Source: an uncultured Prevotella sp. (GTDB lineage Bacteria; Bacteroidota; Bacteroidia; Bacteroidales; Bacteroidaceae). Taken from it: a DNA stretch of 33,386 nt. The notes below the pieces were generated by a model. The model saw only the letters and a program-made list of their open reading frames with translations, was not told where the DNA came from and made no database searches. This document shows, piece after piece, positions 23,770-31,132 of this stretch (position 1 is the stretch's first letter; every line of letters starts with the position of its first letter). The stretch is from NCBI GenBank assembly GCA_946402275.1, contig CAMIVY010000032.1:1-33386 (forward strand). Reading direction: 5' to 3'. The translations under genes were made by a program, and so were the position numbers.

Positions 23770-23918
23770 ACCTACCCCTTCAGAATGTATCTGAATTTGG
23801 CCGGACTTTAACCGTCAAAGCGTGTAGCCAGTTACCATGCTACTGTCCGAGCGCCACAGCGAGAAGGTGCCTCACATTACGCCACTATTGCGGCCTTTTA
23901 CACTTCAACTCGTTTGTC
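23724..23918 (-). ncRNA. candidate 195-nt small RNA 3
   Basis: A perfect minus-strand promoter at 23925-23956 and a strong intrinsic terminator at 23724-23769 enclose about 195 bases with no plausible ORF. Inner hairpins are visible, among them TTCAG/CTGAA (about 23778-23794) and a pairing of GGCC near the 5' end with GGCC near 23803. Plus-strand reading has no terminator, which fixes the direction. No match to 6S RNA, tmRNA or RNase P consensus that I can see. It sits between the lipoprotein leader and repeat E copy 2. Confidence 0.68.
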
Positions 23919-23924
23919 TTAGTG

Positions 23925-23956
23925 CAAAGGTACAAAGAAAAACTCAGATTACCAAA
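23925..23956 (-). promoter_or_regulatory. perfect promoter of small RNA 3
   Basis: TTTG (23953-23956), 20-base spacer, TACCTTTG (23925-23932) on the minus strand. About 55 bases around it match the promoter at 21390-21421. Confidence 0.85.
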
Positions 23957-24023
23957 CATTTACCGAAAAAAATGCAGTTTGAATGGGAGGTTGATAGCGG
24001 ACTGCGCCCGTCCTTACGCCTTT

Positions 24024-24176
24024 CATGGATGTAAGATATTTTTATTTCGCCCAGAAAACGGGGATATAACTATATCGGCAACGTTGAGAAATGCCGTCAG
24101 AGGCCATTTTTGAGGGTCGTTTTCCCGTCCGGCATTGGCAAAATGCCTATTTTGGCAGATTTCTTTACAACATCAG
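24024..24176 (+). repeat. dispersed repeat E, copy 2
   Basis: Plus-strand counterpart of 20899-21048. It contains GCCC...GGG and GGCAT...ATGCC hairpins at the same places as copy 1 with different stem and loop bases. Its end covers the stop codon of the 122-aa gene (24173). Confidence 0.75.
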
Positions 24177-24541
24177 TAGAACACGCTGGCACCTGTTCTG
24201 AAGGTCAGTTCTCTATCGAAAGCGATATCTTTCAGATAGATGATGAGGGATGCCAACCTGCCAGGGCGCATCCATCCTGAATCACCAGGCAGTAACCTTG
24301 GGGCAGACAAGGCGAGTTTACCAGCGAGGATGTAACGGTTCTGCTGGCTACCTGTAGGCCCGCCAAAGCTCTCGATGTGGCCACGCTCCCAATGTTCTTC
24401 GTGCCAGGCGAAGTACTCATTGAACTGTTGCCTAAGCTGCTGCTCGATGCTGGGGGTGTGGTCGTGCATGAGGTACTTCCGCATCAGATCCATCAATGCG
24501 GTGTACATCACTTCATCCTTTCTCCAGATAGCCATTGCCAT
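24173..24541 (-). CDS. hypothetical protein
   Basis: 122 aa (a second Met two codons in is an equally good start). Soluble, Trp- and His-rich N-terminal half (AIWRKDEVMYTALMDLMRKY...FAWHEEHWERGHIESFGG), then a compact Arg/Leu-rich part. I do not recognise a family, but the sequence looks like a folded protein and not a frame artefact. The stop lies inside repeat E copy 2. About 50 bases upstream is one of the 31-bp direct repeats that bracket the mobilization module. Function unknown. Confidence 0.6.
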   Translation of the reverse strand: MAMAIWRKDEVMYTALMDLMRKYLMHDHTPSIEQQLRQQFNEYFAWHEEHWERGHIESFGGPTGSQQNRYILAGKLALSAPRLLPGDSGWMRPGRLASLIIYLKDIAFDRELTFRTGASVFY

Positions 24542-24587
24542 AGGGTATTATCAAATTTACTTTGTTTACAACTGTCACTGCACATCC

Positions 24588-24618
24588 GCATGAGTGCTCG
24601 CAGGCTCGTACTTCATGC
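24588..24618 (+). repeat. 31-bp direct repeat, left copy flanking the mobilization module
   Basis: Identical over 31 bases to 29661-29691, same orientation. The unit is itself a partial palindrome (GCATGA...TTCATGC ends, CTCGCAGGCTCG core). A related inverted core (16 of 18 bases) occurs at about 27800-27817 next to the oriT-like region. Confidence 0.95.
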
Positions 24619-24644
24619 TCTTGGCCATAGCTGCAAAGGGAGTA

Positions 24645-25667
24645 CTACTTTTCACTGCTGAATATTCGAGCCAATATACCATTTAGGATCATCCATATAA
24701 AGTTTAAGGCCAATGCCACAGGTAGCAGGTATTTCATCCATGCCGGGCTGGCATAGCAATCTAAAACGTACCACACCAAATATATACCTGCCGCCAATGT
24801 CAACAACATGAAGTAAAGGGCCTGAGACAATGACATACTATAAAGCTTTATTTCTTCTTTATTAGCATCCTTCTTTGTGCTCTCACCTTTGTTTTCCTCC
24901 CGATATATCAGGGAGTTCAATCCAGTTGATATGCCATATATAAACTCCATTATGGCTGCAGCTACCATCCAGTTCATTGTTACATCATTCCCTGGTACCC
25001 TCCAGAATTTCACCCAGCTCAGGAACCCACCTAAAATGATGACTGAAGAAAGCAACATCAAGGCCCAGAAATCCTTCCTTGGGATGAGAATCCTATCGCT
25101 AAGCCTTTCAGTTTTAGCGGTCAGCTGTGCATAGTTATTACTCAGTTCTTTAATCTCGTCATCGTAGTTCTTTTTTAAATCATCCTTCAATTTATCGAGA
25201 GTGTCTTGCTGTTGAGTGACAATATCATTTAATCCCTTATTAAAGAGATCTGCTTCGTTTGTTAGCGTTTCATGAATGCTGCCGGTAAGTTTGATGATGA
25301 AAGCCTGGAATTGTTTCTGGGCGTTGTCGGATAATTCAAGACCTTTGTCTTTGTATTTTTTTATATCCTCGAGCATGTCATCAACAATATCGCCGGCTTG
25401 CCACATCTTTTCTTTTACCTGCTCCTGTTTAAAATGTACTTCTTCCAGAGTATGGATCTGACTTTCACACTTTTCACTGACTGCTTTCAGTTTGTCTGCC
25501 AGTTCAGTAGACAGTTCTGTCAGCTCCTTCTTGGCATCTACGATTTTCTTAGTGAGCAAAAGATCCTCGTAACCATCATACTGGGATGGTGCCACAGGAT
25601 GATTATCCTCCTTTGACAGTTCCATTCCCTCAAAGCTCTGAGGCCCATATTTATTATTCCTATTCAT
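24645..25667 (-). CDS. coiled-coil membrane protein downstream of relaxase
   Basis: 340 aa. Residues about 30-190 form long coiled coils (KKELTELSTELADKLKAVSE, then LNDIVTQQQDTLDKLKDDLK). The C-terminal 140 residues hold four transmembrane helices, starting at FWALMLLSSVIILGGFLSWV, MNWMVAAAIMEFIYGIS, ALYFMLLTLAAGIYLVWYV and YLLPVALALNFIWMIL. It begins 13 bases after the relaxase stop, so it is cotranscribed. Proteins of this layout in Bacteroidales mobilization operons may link the relaxosome to the membrane or a coupling protein; no ATPase motif is present, so it is not itself a coupling protein. Role inferred from position. Confidence 0.82.
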   Translation of the reverse strand: MNRNNKYGPQSFEGMELSKEDNHPVAPSQYDGYEDLLLTKKIVDAKKELTELSTELADKLKAVSEKCESQIHTLEEVHFKQEQVKEKMWQAGDIVDDMLEDIKKYKDKGLELSDNAQKQFQAFIIKLTGSIHETLTNEADLFNKGLNDIVTQQQDTLDKLKDDLKKNYDDEIKELSNNYAQLTAKTERLSDRILIPRKDFWALMLLSSVIILGGFLSWVKFWRVPGNDVTMNWMVAAAIMEFIYGISTGLNSLIYREENKGESTKKDANKEEIKLYSMSLSQALYFMLLTLAAGIYLVWYVLDCYASPAWMKYLLPVALALNFIWMILNGILARIFSSEK

Positions 25668-25680
25668 ATACTTAGAATTT

Positions 25681-27369
25681 TTATCTATGGAAACTACTCT
25701 TCTTTAATTTCATACCGAAGGCATTCTTCCAGGCATTCCACCAGTCATCCTTCTGTTTTGGAAGATCGGTATTACTGCCTGGCCCTGCACTGACGGGCAT
25801 ATCAGGCGGTATTATCATTCCAACCAAGGAGTCACCGACGGTTGTCATCACACTCGATATCTGGCCACCGGTCATACTCAGACCCTCCATCAGTTCCTGA
25901 ACAGCCCCCTGAAGATTTACATTTATAAATGGAGAGTTGCCATTTTCAACAGCCTTAGCTGCAGCACCATTGATAATAGCCTCCTTCATATCCACGTACA
26001 TTATTTTATTTTTGGCATAATCGGACAGTGCTTTCCTGGCATCTCTGATAGCCTCCTGTCGTTCTTTCTCAGTAGCGGTAGGATCCATACTTCTGCCGTC
26101 ATTTTTATAGGATTTTGCCAGCTCATCAAGTTTCTTTATCCGCTGAGCCTCCTGCTTTTCCCGCTTTTCCTGTTCCATTTTCTGCCACTCTTTCGACCAT
26201 CTTCTTACTTTCTTCTCATCATCCTGAGTGGTGTCAGATTGATGTCCCTGAAGCTTGTTCTGTTCCTTTTGCCATTCACCGACAATCTTCTTTGCTGTTA
26301 TGTTAGCGCCTATCTGAGAAGCTGGCATCGGTCTGTTCTCGCCACGCGAAATAAAGTAGTTAACTACATCCCCCTTGGAATCGCGTTTCACGTCAATCTG
26401 ACATCCATGGTTACGCTCCATCAGATCAATAAATCTATCCCAGGAGAAAGTCTTATCATTCATTTGTCGGAGTGTATCATAGACGGCATCCTTGTAGAAT
26501 TGCTTCTGATGAGCGTTCGGATTAATGTGCAGTTGGAATCCCAGTTCCGTACCAGTATAGGTACTGTTTCCACGTCTGACAGACCAGCCCGTCACTTTCC
26601 CTTTATCGTCGGTATGGTACTGCATATCGTAGTTCTGAACATTGCCCTTATAGTCCACGAAAGTTACCGCTTTCATCCTCTCTTGGAACTCCTTAACATC
26701 GATATCTTCACCCTCCATATCAAACAGTATATCATCAATGATCTGCCGTATTTCTGCTGCATGCTCATCGTGGATATCCTCTGCCGAACGGTAGCCATAT
26801 TTCTTGTTTAATTCTTCCGCTGCCTGTGCCGCTCGCTTAGCGATTTCATCGTCGCAGTTCAACTCATTGTCCATGTTATAGCGCGAAATAATAATGTGTA
26901 AATGCCAGATGCCGGACTCCGAATCCTTATGAAGATATGCCATCCATTTACTCTTCGCCAGCTTCGTCTGAGGGGTGTCCCTCATGGTCAGACTGCCGTC
27001 TTTATTACGCTTGTAACGCTTCTTCTTAGCGTCCCATATCGGAGCCTGTAAGTGACGTTTATCCATCTCTTCAAGCAACTCTTTAGCGTGAGCGTACCAC
27101 TGCTCACGAGTCCATCCTTCCGACTCGTTTGTGGACGGTGAAAACTCGATGACAATAGTGTCGCGAGTGACGTCCTTACCTTTCCTAACATAGTCCAGTC
27201 CGGCTTCCTTAAACTCGTTCCAAAGTTCATTGATAAAGTCCGGATTATCGAATATAATATCTGTGTTTGTAATCATGTTATCTGCACCTACAAACACCGC
27301 TTTCTCTTTCCGTTCAGCATATTCAGAATATGCTTTTCCGTGTGCAATACTTCTCGCCTGTGCTATCAT
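25681..27369 (-). CDS. mobA: relaxase/mobilization nuclease
   Basis: 562 aa. The N-terminal relaxase domain shows VIEFSPSTNES near 73-83, a WTREQWYAHAKELLEEM helix and the metal-binding motif III GIWHLHIIISR with His156 and His158, the H-x-H core of MOB_P/MOB_V-type relaxases. The catalytic Tyr is probably one of the N-terminal residues (Tyr14 or Tyr17). The middle and C-terminal parts are long, charged and partly coiled coil (KKVRRWSKEWQKMEQEKREK). It would nick oriT and pilot the strand into a recipient. It follows the MobC-like gene by 3 bases. No coupling protein or type IV secretion genes are in the window, so transfer would need a helper such as a resident ICE. Confidence 0.88.
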   Translation of the reverse strand: MIAQARSIAHGKAYSEYAERKEKAVFVGADNMITNTDIIFDNPDFINELWNEFKEAGLDYVRKGKDVTRDTIVIEFSPSTNESEGWTREQWYAHAKELLEEMDKRHLQAPIWDAKKKRYKRNKDGSLTMRDTPQTKLAKSKWMAYLHKDSESGIWHLHIIISRYNMDNELNCDDEIAKRAAQAAEELNKKYGYRSAEDIHDEHAAEIRQIIDDILFDMEGEDIDVKEFQERMKAVTFVDYKGNVQNYDMQYHTDDKGKVTGWSVRRGNSTYTGTELGFQLHINPNAHQKQFYKDAVYDTLRQMNDKTFSWDRFIDLMERNHGCQIDVKRDSKGDVVNYFISRGENRPMPASQIGANITAKKIVGEWQKEQNKLQGHQSDTTQDDEKKVRRWSKEWQKMEQEKREKQEAQRIKKLDELAKSYKNDGRSMDPTATEKERQEAIRDARKALSDYAKNKIMYVDMKEAIINGAAAKAVENGNSPFINVNLQGAVQELMEGLSMTGGQISSVMTTVGDSLVGMIIPPDMPVSAGPGSNTDLPKQKDDWWNAWKNAFGMKLKKSSFHR

Positions 27370-27372
27370 AAT

Positions 27373-27768
27373 TTATACTCTTTTAATCCATTTATCCAGG
27401 AAATCCAATATCTTTGATACACCCTCAGTCCAGCGTTTTAAGAAGCCAATTTCACACATCGTTTGATAGCGGTCTTCCTGTGTCAAATTCATGCCTTTAA
27501 GAAACGCGAAAAGCTTCCTTATGTCGTCGCCAATACGCATCAACTGGTGTCGAAATTCTGGGTCAGGAACTATCGGTTTATAACCTAATCCAACCTCACG
27601 AAGATACACCGAAGGTGCTCGGTTTACCCAGTCAGCTTTACCGACGATAACTTTCCATTCGTCATCGGTAAAGTACACTTTATGTGGTCGCCGTCTGTCG
27701 TCTGAAATGTCGCTTTCAGACTCCTTAAAACGTTGTTTCGTGCGAATGTTTATACGATGTTCTGCCAT
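27373..27768 (-). CDS. MobC-like relaxosome accessory protein
   Basis: 131 aa, basic N-terminus (RINIRTKQRFKESESD), then a ribbon-helix-helix-like segment HKVYFTDDEWKVIVGKADWV followed by PSVYLREVGLGY, the pattern of MobC/MbpB-type proteins that bind oriT and help the relaxase. A helical C-terminus (IRKLFAFLKGMNL...KILDFLDKWIKRV) follows. It lies first in the minus-strand mob operon, next to the repeat-rich intergenic region expected to be oriT, and 3 bases before the relaxase start. Confidence 0.82.
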   Translation of the reverse strand: MAEHRINIRTKQRFKESESDISDDRRRPHKVYFTDDEWKVIVGKADWVNRAPSVYLREVGLGYKPIVPDPEFRHQLMRIGDDIRKLFAFLKGMNLTQEDRYQTMCEIGFLKRWTEGVSKILDFLDKWIKRV

Positions 27769-27775
27769 ATTACTT

Positions 27776-28070
27776 ACTGTTTGGTTCTACATTATAAAGG
27801 TGCGAGCCTGCGAGTACTTTCCATTCCACTTGCCGTGTCGGCTATAGTGGAATCAAGACGTTTTGGGGAGGGCCCCGAAACCAAGTCTTGTTCGCGTTGC
27901 GCGTTTAGACACTGCTTGTCAGTTTCTGTCTTCTGCCAGCGAAATTACGAAGTAATCTGGTGGCTAACAAAACTGCTCAAAGTTTTCTCTTGATTTAACA
28001 TATTTAAGACCCGAAAAATCCTAAATGCGTTAAATCAAGACGAAGAATCAAAAATTCTTGGTGTTCCTGA
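27776..28070. other. oriT-like intergenic region with five inverted repeats
   Basis: Between the divergent mob operon and the 503-aa gene. Inverted repeats in order: ATTCCACT/AGTGGAAT (27823-27830, 27846-27853); CAAGAC/GTCTTG (27854-27859, 27885-27890) enclosing TTTTGGGG/CCCCGAAA; GCCAG...ATTAC-GAA-GTAAT...CTGG (about 27937-27962); a 12-bp perfect pair TCTTGATTTAAC/GTTAAATCAAGA (27988-27999, 28029-28040); AAGAAT/ATTCTT (28043-28059). Adjacent placement to mobC and relaxase makes this the best oriT candidate; the nick site cannot be assigned. Confidence 0.65.
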
Positions 28071-28080
28071 AAGGAGGGCG

Positions 28081-28088
28081 TACCTTTG
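28081..28088 (+). promoter_or_regulatory. -7 box of the 503-aa gene
   Basis: TACCTTTG with a TTGG at a 19-base spacing upstream, 33 bases before the ATG at 28121. It is adjacent to the AAGAAT/ATTCTT dyad, which would place a relaxosome protein in position to regulate it. Confidence 0.75.
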
Positions 28089-28120
28089 TGCAATACTAAT
28101 TTTTATAATTATAATAAGGT

Positions 28121-29632
28121 ATGGCAAGTATAGTTAAGCTAAGTGTAGATGCTGCTGTTTACGAACATGCCAGCATTATGTGGGAGAACCTGGTAGGTTC
28201 GACCCCGGAGAAAGTTGTTTATCGACTTTCTGCCGGTGAGGGTTTAGTGAGCGAAGTTGATAGACTTTTGGTTAATGATCTGAACGATTTCCTGCATCGT
28301 GTAGACCGCTTCGTTCCGCGTGTCCGTCTAAACGTTCCCGGTGGTGACATCTATAGTGTTCAGTGTAACACGCTGATCGCAAGATGGAGGCGCAGACTTT
28401 CAAGTGTTCGTTCTGGTATGTTGAGAAGCAACAAACCTGTTTACATTACCGATGCCGTGAATGCCATCATCACCAAGCCATATAACGATGAGATAGCACG
28501 CTTGCGCAAGTCGATTTCTGCTGAGCTGGAATTACAGAAGTCTGGTCAAGAACTGACCCCTGAGCAGCAACAGCGAGTAGACGAAGTTAACGCGAAGATA
28601 GAGGAGCAGAAAAGTAAGCTCCGGAAGCTGCCTCGCTGCAACAATACCATTCTCACTGCCATGTTGCATGAGGTCATCGACCGTATGCCACAGGAAGAGC
28701 GTGATGAACTTACCCGTCTCGAAGAAGAGCGATCCAGGAATCGCAAGGAAATTGAGGACGTGATAGCTGAGCTAAAGGACGTACGCTTATCTCTGGGAAG
28801 CAATTCTAAGTATGCGGGCGAGGGCGAGAAAGAGAGTCTTGAAAAGAGGCTGCCAGAGCTTGAAGAGAAGTCCATGTTTTTGGATGCTGATTATGACACT
28901 AATAAGAAACGTCGAGCAGAGATACTTCAGAAGTATTACGACCACATTAAGCCAGAGGTTGTAGCTGAAGCACTCATGGAAGCACCTTACACCTTCTGGG
29001 AATCCTTCAACATGAGCAAGATCATGAAGGAGGTTAACGTGAGAGTGGCATCAGCTACCAAGTCCCCCAGGCGTACCAAGTCTGATGATGAAGAGAAGTC
29101 TGCGCCGAAGAGAAAAAGAAAGCTGCCACCGATCGAGGAACATGCAGCAGACTTAATGTTGTTTCCATTCAGTTTTGGCGACGCTGATACTGGTAATATA
29201 AGATCTCAGCTCGCTGAAGACAATATGATCATGGATGAGTACGATGAGTGGACAGAACAATGCAAGGACATATCCCTGACGGCAGAGTACCGTGCAAAGT
29301 ACGAAGAGTTCTGCCGTCGCTTCAATACGATTCCGGAAAGCGCTCTCAAAGCCCTCGCAGAGGGACCGGCTTTTACTGTGCCGTCCCGAGAAAGCAAGAA
29401 CTATGCACGGCTGAAGAACTTCCTGGTTAGCATAAGTGCCAACAGTGAAGAGGACGAGCAGGCTATCGAAGACAAGAAAGAAGATATCAAAGCCATCTGC
29501 AAATTTGACGACTTCGAAGCTTTCTACGATGAGATGGTCAGAGCGAGTCAAGGTACGGGCATAAACAGCCCTCTGCGCTATATCCTGAAAATGATTAGTA
29601 ATCATGTTAAGGAGCATAACACTGCAGGTTAG
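28121..29632 (+). CDS. 503-aa coiled-coil protein of unknown function, divergent from mob genes
   Basis: 503 aa, soluble. N-terminal about 110 residues form a globular part (AVYEHASIMWENLVGSTPEKVVYRL...DRFVPRVRLNVPGGDIYSV); residues about 125-275 are mostly long coiled coils (NDEIARLRKSISAELELQKS, DELTRLEEERSRNRKEIEDV); a Lys-rich segment near 315-335 (KSPRRTKSDDEEKSAPKRKRK) looks like a flexible DNA-binding linker; a helical C-terminus follows. I know no family for it. It has its own promoter, faces away from the relaxase across the oriT-like region, and lies inside the 31-bp repeats, so it is probably part of the mobilization module. Confidence 0.82.
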   Translation: MASIVKLSVDAAVYEHASIMWENLVGSTPEKVVYRLSAGEGLVSEVDRLLVNDLNDFLHRVDRFVPRVRLNVPGGDIYSVQCNTLIARWRRRLSSVRSGMLRSNKPVYITDAVNAIITKPYNDEIARLRKSISAELELQKSGQELTPEQQQRVDEVNAKIEEQKSKLRKLPRCNNTILTAMLHEVIDRMPQEERDELTRLEEERSRNRKEIEDVIAELKDVRLSLGSNSKYAGEGEKESLEKRLPELEEKSMFLDADYDTNKKRRAEILQKYYDHIKPEVVAEALMEAPYTFWESFNMSKIMKEVNVRVASATKSPRRTKSDDEEKSAPKRKRKLPPIEEHAADLMLFPFSFGDADTGNIRSQLAEDNMIMDEYDEWTEQCKDISLTAEYRAKYEEFCRRFNTIPESALKALAEGPAFTVPSRESKNYARLKNFLVSISANSEEDEQAIEDKKEDIKAICKFDDFEAFYDEMVRASQGTGINSPLRYILKMISNHVKEHNTAG

Positions 29633-29660
29633 CAATGACAAGAGACTGCGAGTGCGCATT

Positions 29661-29691
29661 GCATGAGTGCTCGCAGGCTCGTACTTCATGC
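29661..29691 (+). repeat. 31-bp direct repeat, right copy
   Basis: Identical to 24588-24618. The preceding CTGCGAG (29646-29652) can also pair with CTCGCAG inside the repeat, forming a hairpin after the 503-aa gene. No T tract follows. Confidence 0.95.
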
Positions 29692-29718
29692 GTGCTGTCT
29701 TGCTTCAAGCGGTTTCAA

Positions 29719-29745
29719 GCATAGCGGACTGCGCCCATCCTTCAA
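29719..29745 (+). repeat. dispersed ATAGCGGACTGCG motif with flanks
   Basis: One of five close copies: 21144-21161, 23994-24010 and 29721-29737 on the plus strand; 17448-17460 and 31899-31912 on the minus strand; a weaker one at about 17659. The 23994 and 29721 copies also share the following CCTT and TCATGG. All but the overlap with small ORF ends are in gene-free DNA. Confidence 0.75.
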
Positions 29746-29838
29746 TCATGGCATCATGAGATACCCGATGAAAACAAGGTCAGCCAGCAATGCGACACTG
29801 GTCACCCAAAGTAATACAATGTTCATCGTCCTGTTCAT
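29746..29838 (-). CDS. 30-aa membrane miniprotein
   Basis: 30 codons from the ATG at 29838, whose ATGA overlaps the stop of the 97-aa gene. Beginning MNRTMNIVLLWVTSVALLAD, it is one hydrophobic helix long enough to span a membrane. It is the last of the four small minus-strand ORFs. Called because the same four-base stop/start overlap links it to its neighbours and because the composition is clearly membrane-like. Function unknown. Confidence 0.5.
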   Translation of the reverse strand: MNRTMNIVLLWVTSVALLADLVFIGYLMMP

Positions 29839-30128
29839 ATCATCAATGGTTTGAATGGTACCGAGCCAAAGGTGGCCATCCTCAGAGCTGGCGCCTTGGC
29901 TTCCGGCACGTAGTGGATTAGTTTGAAGTACACTTCCCGTCCATCCTTGCGGTCAGCAGCACAGCAAGGGTGTCGATCGTAAACGGCACCTGAGCAAGCA
30001 CCACCGGCAAGGGTGGCAAAGGCACAGTCCTTGCACCCATCACCGGCAACGGTGATAACCTTTGCCCCGTCGATCGAGTCAATCCAGACCTCGCCAACAG
30101 ATCTTTCCTGTCCATAATTGGTTATCAT
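29835..30128 (-). CDS. Cys-rich small protein
   Basis: 97 aa. Contains DGCKDCAFATLAGGACSG then RHPCCAADRKDGREVYFKLI: five to six Cys with a conserved-looking Arg-x-Asp tail, as in small Bacteroidales phage/plasmid proteins with C-x2-C-type metal sites (impression, not a named family). Its start overlaps the stop of the 40-aa ORF (ATGA), and its stop overlaps the start of the 30-aa ORF. A zinc-binding role is likely; no function can be given. Confidence 0.7.
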   Translation of the reverse strand: MITNYGQERSVGEVWIDSIDGAKVITVAGDGCKDCAFATLAGGACSGAVYDRHPCCAADRKDGREVYFKLIHYVPEAKAPALRMATFGSVPFKPLMI

Positions 30129-30247
30129 GACTTGTGAGTTTTGAAGTTCCGAAGGTAGATATTCTTGATGAAGGCATTGAAGCCGAAACAGAAGGTGGCG
30201 GTCGATGCGCCAACAAGGATAAGTTCAAAATCAGTCAGATGTTCCAT
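30125..30247 (-). CDS. 40-aa membrane miniprotein
   Basis: 40 codons from the ATG at 30247; starts MEHLTDFELILVGASTATFC, a single hydrophobic segment followed by a basic tail (YLRNFKTHKS) that would stay in the cytoplasm. The stop overlaps the next ATG. It follows the 82-aa gene after about 45 bases. Function unknown. Confidence 0.55.
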   Translation of the reverse strand: MEHLTDFELILVGASTATFCFGFNAFIKNIYLRNFKTHKS

Positions 30248-30291
30248 GCTTTTTGTATTTAGTGGGAGTTGGTTAGGCTCCCGTTACCTGT

Positions 30292-30540
30292 TTATTCATT
30301 CACAACTTTCAACCAGTTAAACATGGTGTCACTGCCATCGCCATTACGTACGCCGTCGGCATGAAAAGTAATTTCGTGTTCCTTGGTCTGGTCAACCTCA
30401 ATATTCCGACAACAACAGCAACAGTTTGTGTCATCATGTTCAAAGAATTGTTTTGCCTCGTCATACGTCATATTGGCAATACTCCTGACATCGTAACTTT
30501 CAGGATTAATACTTACGGAGAAAATCTTTATTTTTGCCAT
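30292..30540 (-). CDS. 82-aa hypothetical protein with five adjacent Cys
   Basis: 82 aa, starting MAKIKIFSVSINPESYDVRS, with helix YDEAKQFFEHDD followed by the unusual run NCCCCCRN and a C-terminal MFNWLKVVNE. Probably the first gene of the small-ORF operon. Five consecutive Cys suggest metal binding or redox chemistry, or just a slippage product of TGT/TGC codons (the DNA here is a run of trinucleotide-like repeats). No family recognised. Confidence 0.68.
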   Translation of the reverse strand: MAKIKIFSVSINPESYDVRSIANMTYDEAKQFFEHDDTNCCCCCRNIEVDQTKEHEITFHADGVRNGDGSDTMFNWLKVVNE

Positions 30541-30766
30541 ACTTTTTCTGCCTGTTTCTATCCCGTCGGCATCGGTTTTGGTGAATATTGTTTGTGACGC
30601 TGTTGTTTTGAATTATCGGCTGAGAGGAGTTTTAGATCTTTCTTCCTTAAATCTTTTCTTACCTGAGTCAGCCGTGTGTTTCAAAATTTTCAGTCGTCAT
30701 CGACTTCGTATCGCTTTGAGTCTTTTTCCTTGCTGGTATCAAAGTAGCAGACAACAAGGGGACTAA
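30541..30766. other. gene-free interval left of repeat F1
   Basis: No convincing gene on either strand; the open frames are short and of shadow composition. It holds one ACCGATGC octamer (30569-30576, minus) and presumably the promoter of the small-ORF operon, which I could not assign to a consensus box. Confidence 0.4.
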
Positions 30767-30902
30767 GCCAAGAAATTCTGCGAGAAATTTCATGGAATAC
30801 CCAGATTGTTTGCAATCTGCGGAAGGCTGCCATGATAATTTTTCCCAGAACGTAGCTTGTTTATTGGTGTGGCCCCGGTCTGCACTACCTTTGCAAGGGA
30901 AA
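30767..30902 (+). repeat. hairpin-plus-promoter repeat F, copy 1
   Basis: Shares with 31562-31716 the blocks GCCAAG(A/G)AATT, GAAATTT.ATGGAATACC, GGAAGGCTGCC and a final -7 box. Between the second and third blocks is a perfect 7-bp stem CAGATTG/CAATCTG (30802-30819); copy 2 has a different, 12-bp stem at the same place. The -7 box is TACCTTTG (30886-30893) with TTGG 18 bases upstream. Confidence 0.75.
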
Positions 30903-31071
30903 ACGGCTCATCAGAAAGCGATATGAACCTATGAGGTGAAAATAACACATGGACAGGACGAAGGTAAGCCAGAAAAGATTTGTATCACCGCGTAGCGGCT
31001 TGCACAGTTTACTGTGGTTCTTAGGCGATAGTTCCAGGTTCCTTCTGGTGGAAACGCCCCATTCAATAGCC

Positions 31072-31109
31072 ACAAAAAAAACTGGAACCTGACATTTGCC
31101 AGACTCCAG
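31072..31109 (-). terminator. intrinsic terminator of ssb
   Basis: Minus strand: CTGGA/TCCAG plus CTG/CAG stem (31082-31109) followed by eight T (31073-31081). It lies 24 bases after the ssb stop. Confidence 0.8.
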
Positions 31110-31132
31110 CTGTAGGTAATAGGAAGGAGGCC

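Noticed and set aside
23724..23918. 6S RNA, tmRNA or RNase P RNA
   Set aside because: Length is in the 6S range but the central open bubble flanked by long closing stems is not evident, and the tmRNA and RNase P hallmark sequences are absent.
27776..28070. Replication origin
   Set aside because: Inverted repeats dominate and the region lies between mobilization genes, which fits oriT better; no iteron-like direct repeats are present.
30885..31073. 62-codon minus-strand frame between ssb and repeat F1
   Set aside because: It begins beyond the ssb terminator, has no ribosome site and overlaps the F1 promoter on the other strand.
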